A DNA stretch of 64,000 bases from Pseudomonas sp. GM79 (lineage in GTDB: Bacteria; Pseudomonadota; Gammaproteobacteria; Pseudomonadales; Pseudomonadaceae). The stretch covers positions 1 to 64,000 of the forward strand of contig NZ_AKJE01000006.1 in assembly GCF_000282495.1 (NCBI RefSeq), read 5' to 3'. Both the position numbers and the translations under genes were made by a program. Shown here in pieces: positions 61,715 to 64,000 of this stretch. The stretch's first letter is position 1, and every line of letters starts with the position of its first letter. The notes under the pieces are model-generated. The model made no database searches. It was not told where the DNA came from and saw only the letters and a program-made list of their open reading frames with translations.

Positions 61715-62146
61715 TTAAAACGGCCGAACGACGACCAGAATTACGATAGCCAGCAATATCAGAACCGGCACTTCATTGAACCAGCGATAAAAGACATGGC
61801 TGCGGGTGTTTTCGCCACGGGCAAAACGTTTTACCTGTGCGCCGCACATGTGGTGGTAGCCGATCAGGATCACCACCAGGGTCAATTTGGCATGCATCCA
61901 TGCACCTTGGGTGAAGTAGGCGCTTGGGTTGAGACTGATCAGCCAGATGCCGAACACCAGGGTGGCGATCATCGCCGGGCCCATGATGCCCCGGTACAGC
62001 TTGCGCTCCATGGTACTGAAGCGTTCCTTGCTGACGGTGTCTTCGCTTTGGGCGTGATAGACAAACAGGCGCGGCAGATAAAACAGGCCGGCAAACCAGC
62101 AGACCATGCTGACGATATGAAGCGCTTTGAGCCACAGATAAAGCAT
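61715..62146 (-). CDS. hemJ: HemJ-type protoporphyrinogen IX oxidase
   Basis: 143 residues with four membrane helices. Conserved His in LWLKALHIVSMVCWFAGLFY (~10), Arg in LPRLFVYHA, and a Lys in HAKLTLVVILIGYHHMCG (~87). HemJ oxidises protoporphyrinogen to protoporphyrin in the inner membrane for heme synthesis. Divergent from argC. Confidence 0.9.
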   Translation of the reverse strand: MLYLWLKALHIVSMVCWFAGLFYLPRLFVYHAQSEDTVSKERFSTMERKLYRGIMGPAMIATLVFGIWLISLNPSAYFTQGAWMHAKLTLVVILIGYHHMCGAQVKRFARGENTRSHVFYRWFNEVPVLILLAIVILVVVRPF

Positions 62147-62281
62147 TTTCAGTTATTCCCAGGTTCACGGTAGCCCGAATAGTAGAGGCTTGAGCCGCCG
62201 CACGTCACCTTGACGGTTGTCGCAGGGCCGCGCGGCCCCTATTATCGACGGCTTTCCAGTGGGTTCGTTGAGGGCAGGTTT

Positions 62282-63316
62282 ATGGTCAAGGTCGGTATCG
62301 TCGGCGGCACGGGTTACACCGGTGTCGAACTGCTGCGTCTGTTGGCACAGCATCCGCAAGCTGAAGTGGTAGTGATCACTTCCCGATCCGAGGCCGGCCT
62401 GGCCGTGGCCGACATGTACCCGAACCTGCGAGGCCATTACGACGGCCTGGCTTTCAGCGTTCCGGACATCAAGACCCTCGGGGCTTGCGACGTGGTGTTC
62501 TTCGCCACGCCGCACGGTGTCGCCCATGCCTTGGCGGGTGAGTTGCTGGCTGCCGGGACCAAGGTCATCGATCTGTCGGCAGACTTCCGCCTGCAAGACG
62601 CCGATGAGTGGGCCAAATGGTACGGTCAGCCGCACGGCGCGCCGGAACTGTTGGAGGAGGCGGTTTACGGCTTGCCGGAAGTCAATCGTGAGCAAATCAA
62701 GCAAGCGCGCCTGATTGCTGTGCCGGGTTGCTATCCGACGGCCACGCAATTGGGATTCCTGCCATTGCTCGAAGCCGGTCTGGCAGATACCACTCGTTTG
62801 ATTGCAGACTGCAAATCCGGCGTCAGCGGTGCCGGCCGTGGTGCTTCTGTAGGTTCGCTGTACTCCGAGACGTCGGAAAGCATGAAGGCTTACGCCGTCA
62901 AAGGGCATCGTCACTTGCCGGAAATCCGTCAGGGTCTGCGTCGTGCTGCGGGCAAGGACGTCGGTCTGACCTTCGTTCCGCACCTGACGCCAATGATTCG
63001 CGGCATCCACTCGACGCTCTACGCAACTGTTGTGGATCGCTCGGTGGATCTGCAAGCGTTGTTCGAAAAGCGCTATGCCAATGAACCGTTCGTCGATGTG
63101 ATGCCTGCCGGCAGCCATCCAGAAACCCGCAGCGTGCGCGGTGCCAACGTTTGCCGTATCGCCGTGCATCGTCCGCAGGATGGTGATCTGGTGGTGGTAT
63201 TGTCGGTGATCGACAATCTGGTCAAAGGCGCGTCGGGTCAGGCGGTGCAGAACCTGAATATCCTGTTCGGCCTGGATGAGCGCTTGGGTCTGTCCCATGC
63301 GGGCATGCTGCCGTAA
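62282..63316 (+). CDS. argC: N-acetyl-gamma-glutamyl-phosphate reductase
   Basis: 344 residues from the ATG at 62282 ([20 protein letters not shown]); the open frame starts at 62210. It has the NADP-binding GGTGYTG and the catalytic Cys in [13 protein letters not shown] (~150). Third step of arginine synthesis. Followed by a strong terminator. Confidence 0.98.
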   Translation: MVKVGIVGGTGYTGVELLRLLAQHPQAEVVVITSRSEAGLAVADMYPNLRGHYDGLAFSVPDIKTLGACDVVFFATPHGVAHALAGELLAAGTKVIDLSADFRLQDADEWAKWYGQPHGAPELLEEAVYGLPEVNREQIKQARLIAVPGCYPTATQLGFLPLLEAGLADTTRLIADCKSGVSGAGRGASVGSLYSETSESMKAYAVKGHRHLPEIRQGLRRAAGKDVGLTFVPHLTPMIRGIHSTLYATVVDRSVDLQALFEKRYANEPFVDVMPAGSHPETRSVRGANVCRIAVHRPQDGDLVVVLSVIDNLVKGASGQAVQNLNILFGLDERLGLSHAGMLP

Positions 63317-63334
63317 GGCTTTACCCCGCTCAGC

Positions 63335-63361
63335 AAAAAGGCCCGTCGAACGGGCCTTTTT
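63335..63361 (+). terminator. Rho-independent terminator of argC
   Basis: AAAAAGGCCCG and CGGGCCTTTTT form an 11-bp arm pair around TCGAA, starting 18 bases after the argC stop. Confidence 0.92.
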
Positions 63362-63407
63362 GCATTGTGGTCTGACAATTGGGTTGATTGATATACCGTA
63401 ACAATAG

Positions 63408-63456
63408 TTGACCGATTTTCTGGGAGAAGCGGATAATGCGCGTCATCACGCATTAT
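63408..63456 (+). promoter_or_regulatory. erpA promoter with an overlapping palindrome
   Basis: TTGACC (63408-63413) and GATAAT (63432-63437) are 18 bases apart. The perfect inverted repeat ATAATGCG-8-CGCATTAT (63433-63456) covers the -10 and the expected start site. ATAGTTGAC (63404-63412) at the -35 resembles a half-site of the IscR type 1 consensus (ATASYYGACT). A second small stem, GGCG/CGCC (63457-63470), precedes the RBS. Confidence 0.6.
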
Positions 63457-63484
63457 GGCGGCGTAACGCCGGGAGATAGTCAGC

Positions 63485-63835
63485 ATGAGCGTCGAATCCT
63501 TCACCCCCACGGCTTTGCAATTCACCCACGGTGCCGCGCACAAGGTGAAGAGCCTGGTCGATGAAGAGGGGAATGATCGCTTGAAGCTGCGCGTATTCGT
63601 TACGGGCGGCGGTTGTTCAGGGTTTCAATACGGCTTCACCTTCGATGAAGAAGTGGCCGATGACGACACCATCGTCGAGCGCGAAGGCGTCAGTCTGGTG
63701 GTCGATCCGATGAGCTTCCAGTACCTGGCAGGTGCCGAAGTGGATTACCAGGAAGGTCTGGAAGGTTCGCGTTTCGTGATCAAGAACCCGAACGCTACCA
63801 CCACGTGTGGCTGCGGCTCTTCGTTCTCGATCTGA
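63485..63835 (+). CDS. erpA: Iron-sulfur cluster insertion protein ErpA (A-type carrier)
   Basis: 116 residues with the three conserved cysteines of A-type carriers: one in [12 protein letters not shown] (~42) and two in [11 protein letters not shown] at the C-terminus. GGGAGA lies 9 bases before the ATG. It delivers [4Fe-4S] clusters to target enzymes. Monocistronic, between two terminators. Confidence 0.96.
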   Translation: MSVESFTPTALQFTHGAAHKVKSLVDEEGNDRLKLRVFVTGGGCSGFQYGFTFDEEVADDDTIVEREGVSLVVDPMSFQYLAGAEVDYQEGLEGSRFVIKNPNATTTCGCGSSFSI

Positions 63836-63858
63836 TCGCACCTCACCGCATTACCAGG

Positions 63859-63890
63859 CGCCGCAGGGTCTCAGGACTCTGCGGCGTTTT
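63859..63890 (+). terminator. Terminator of erpA
   Basis: CGCCGCAG and CTGCGGCG pair around a 12-base loop, followed by TTTT. It lies between erpA and the convergent anmK end. Confidence 0.85.
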
Positions 63891-63909
63891 GCTATCTGGG
63901 GTTTCAGGC

Positions 63910-64000
63910 TCAGGCGGGGTAGATGGCGCCGAGTACGCGCAGGCCGCGGGCACCGGTGACACTCGGACGGTTGGCTGCGATACCTTCCAGGCAGCAATGA
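63910..64000 (-). CDS. anmK: Anhydro-N-acetylmuramic acid kinase AnmK (3' end only)
   Basis: The last 29 codons are present: LEGIAANRPSVTGARGLRVL then GAIYPA-stop, the characteristic AnmK C-terminus. The gene continues off the right edge. AnmK phosphorylates anhydroMurNAc to MurNAc-6-P during cell-wall recycling. Confidence 0.88.
   Translation of the reverse strand, partial: HCCLEGIAANRPSVTGARGLRVLGAIYPA

Overview
The window is chromosomal DNA of a Pseudomonas, most likely the P. fluorescens group. Evidence: the rpsU-dnaG-rpoD block, an EstA-type autotransporter esterase lying between trpE and trpGDC, a Vfr-type cAMP receptor protein, the davBA lysine genes next to pqq genes, and many copies of the GTGGGAGCGGGCTTGCTCGCGA-type REP doublet. 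Gene order follows, from memory, the P. putida PP_0380-PP_0430 and P. aeruginosa PA0576-PA0609 regions. Almost every gene is recognisable core genome.

Layout. 0-6.2 kb: end of a pqq locus (pqqF, pqqA, start of pqqB; minus strand) and the lysine-to-5-aminovalerate genes davB/davA with an Lrp-type regulator. 6.3-8.3 kb: a small AT-richer accessory patch beside a tRNA(CAU) gene. It holds a truncated aminotransferase remnant, a stand-alone FtsH-like (M41) metalloprotease domain, and a DUF4258/HTH toxin-antitoxin-like pair whose first gene is split by a frameshift. 8.4-19.7 kb: a large periplasmic-sensing GGDEF/EAL protein, rpoD, dnaG, rpsU, tsaD, plsY, folB, folK. 19.7-34 kb, all on the minus strand: cca, the spoVR-yeaH-prkA stress module, glpE, apaH, apaG, rsmA, pdxA, surA, lptD. 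34-36.5 kb: amgK-murU (peptidoglycan recycling) and a DjlA-like co-chaperone. 36.6-45.7 kb: a DUF3530 protein, then a two-component system and ABC transporter matching AgtSR/AgtABCD (4-aminobutyrate and 5-aminovalerate uptake). 45.9-55.2 kb: iron alcohol dehydrogenase, rpe, gph, trpE, estA, trpGDC. 55.3-64 kb: lipoate-ligase-like gene, vfr, osmC-like gene, coq7, HIT, SDR, DUF805, nitronate monooxygenase, hemJ, argC, erpA and the 3' end of anmK.

How the genes connect. DavB and DavA make 5-aminovalerate from lysine, and the agt genes 35 kb away are predicted to import and sense the same compound. AmgK, MurU and the partial AnmK are all parts of MurNAc recycling. trpE and trpGDC each lie behind a homologous leader ending in ARWRWRA-stop. 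The trpE copy is fused in frame to the C-terminus of Gph, and the trpG copy is a free 28-codon ORF.

The most interesting signals are the paired trp leaders, the stand-alone M41 protease in the accessory patch, a GTAGGG-CAAT-CCCTAC palindrome upstream of the agt transporter, a palindrome over the erpA -10 box, and REP doublets whose arms co-vary, including two near-identical 78-bp copies in opposite orientation. I found no CRISPR array, transposase, integrase or phage gene.
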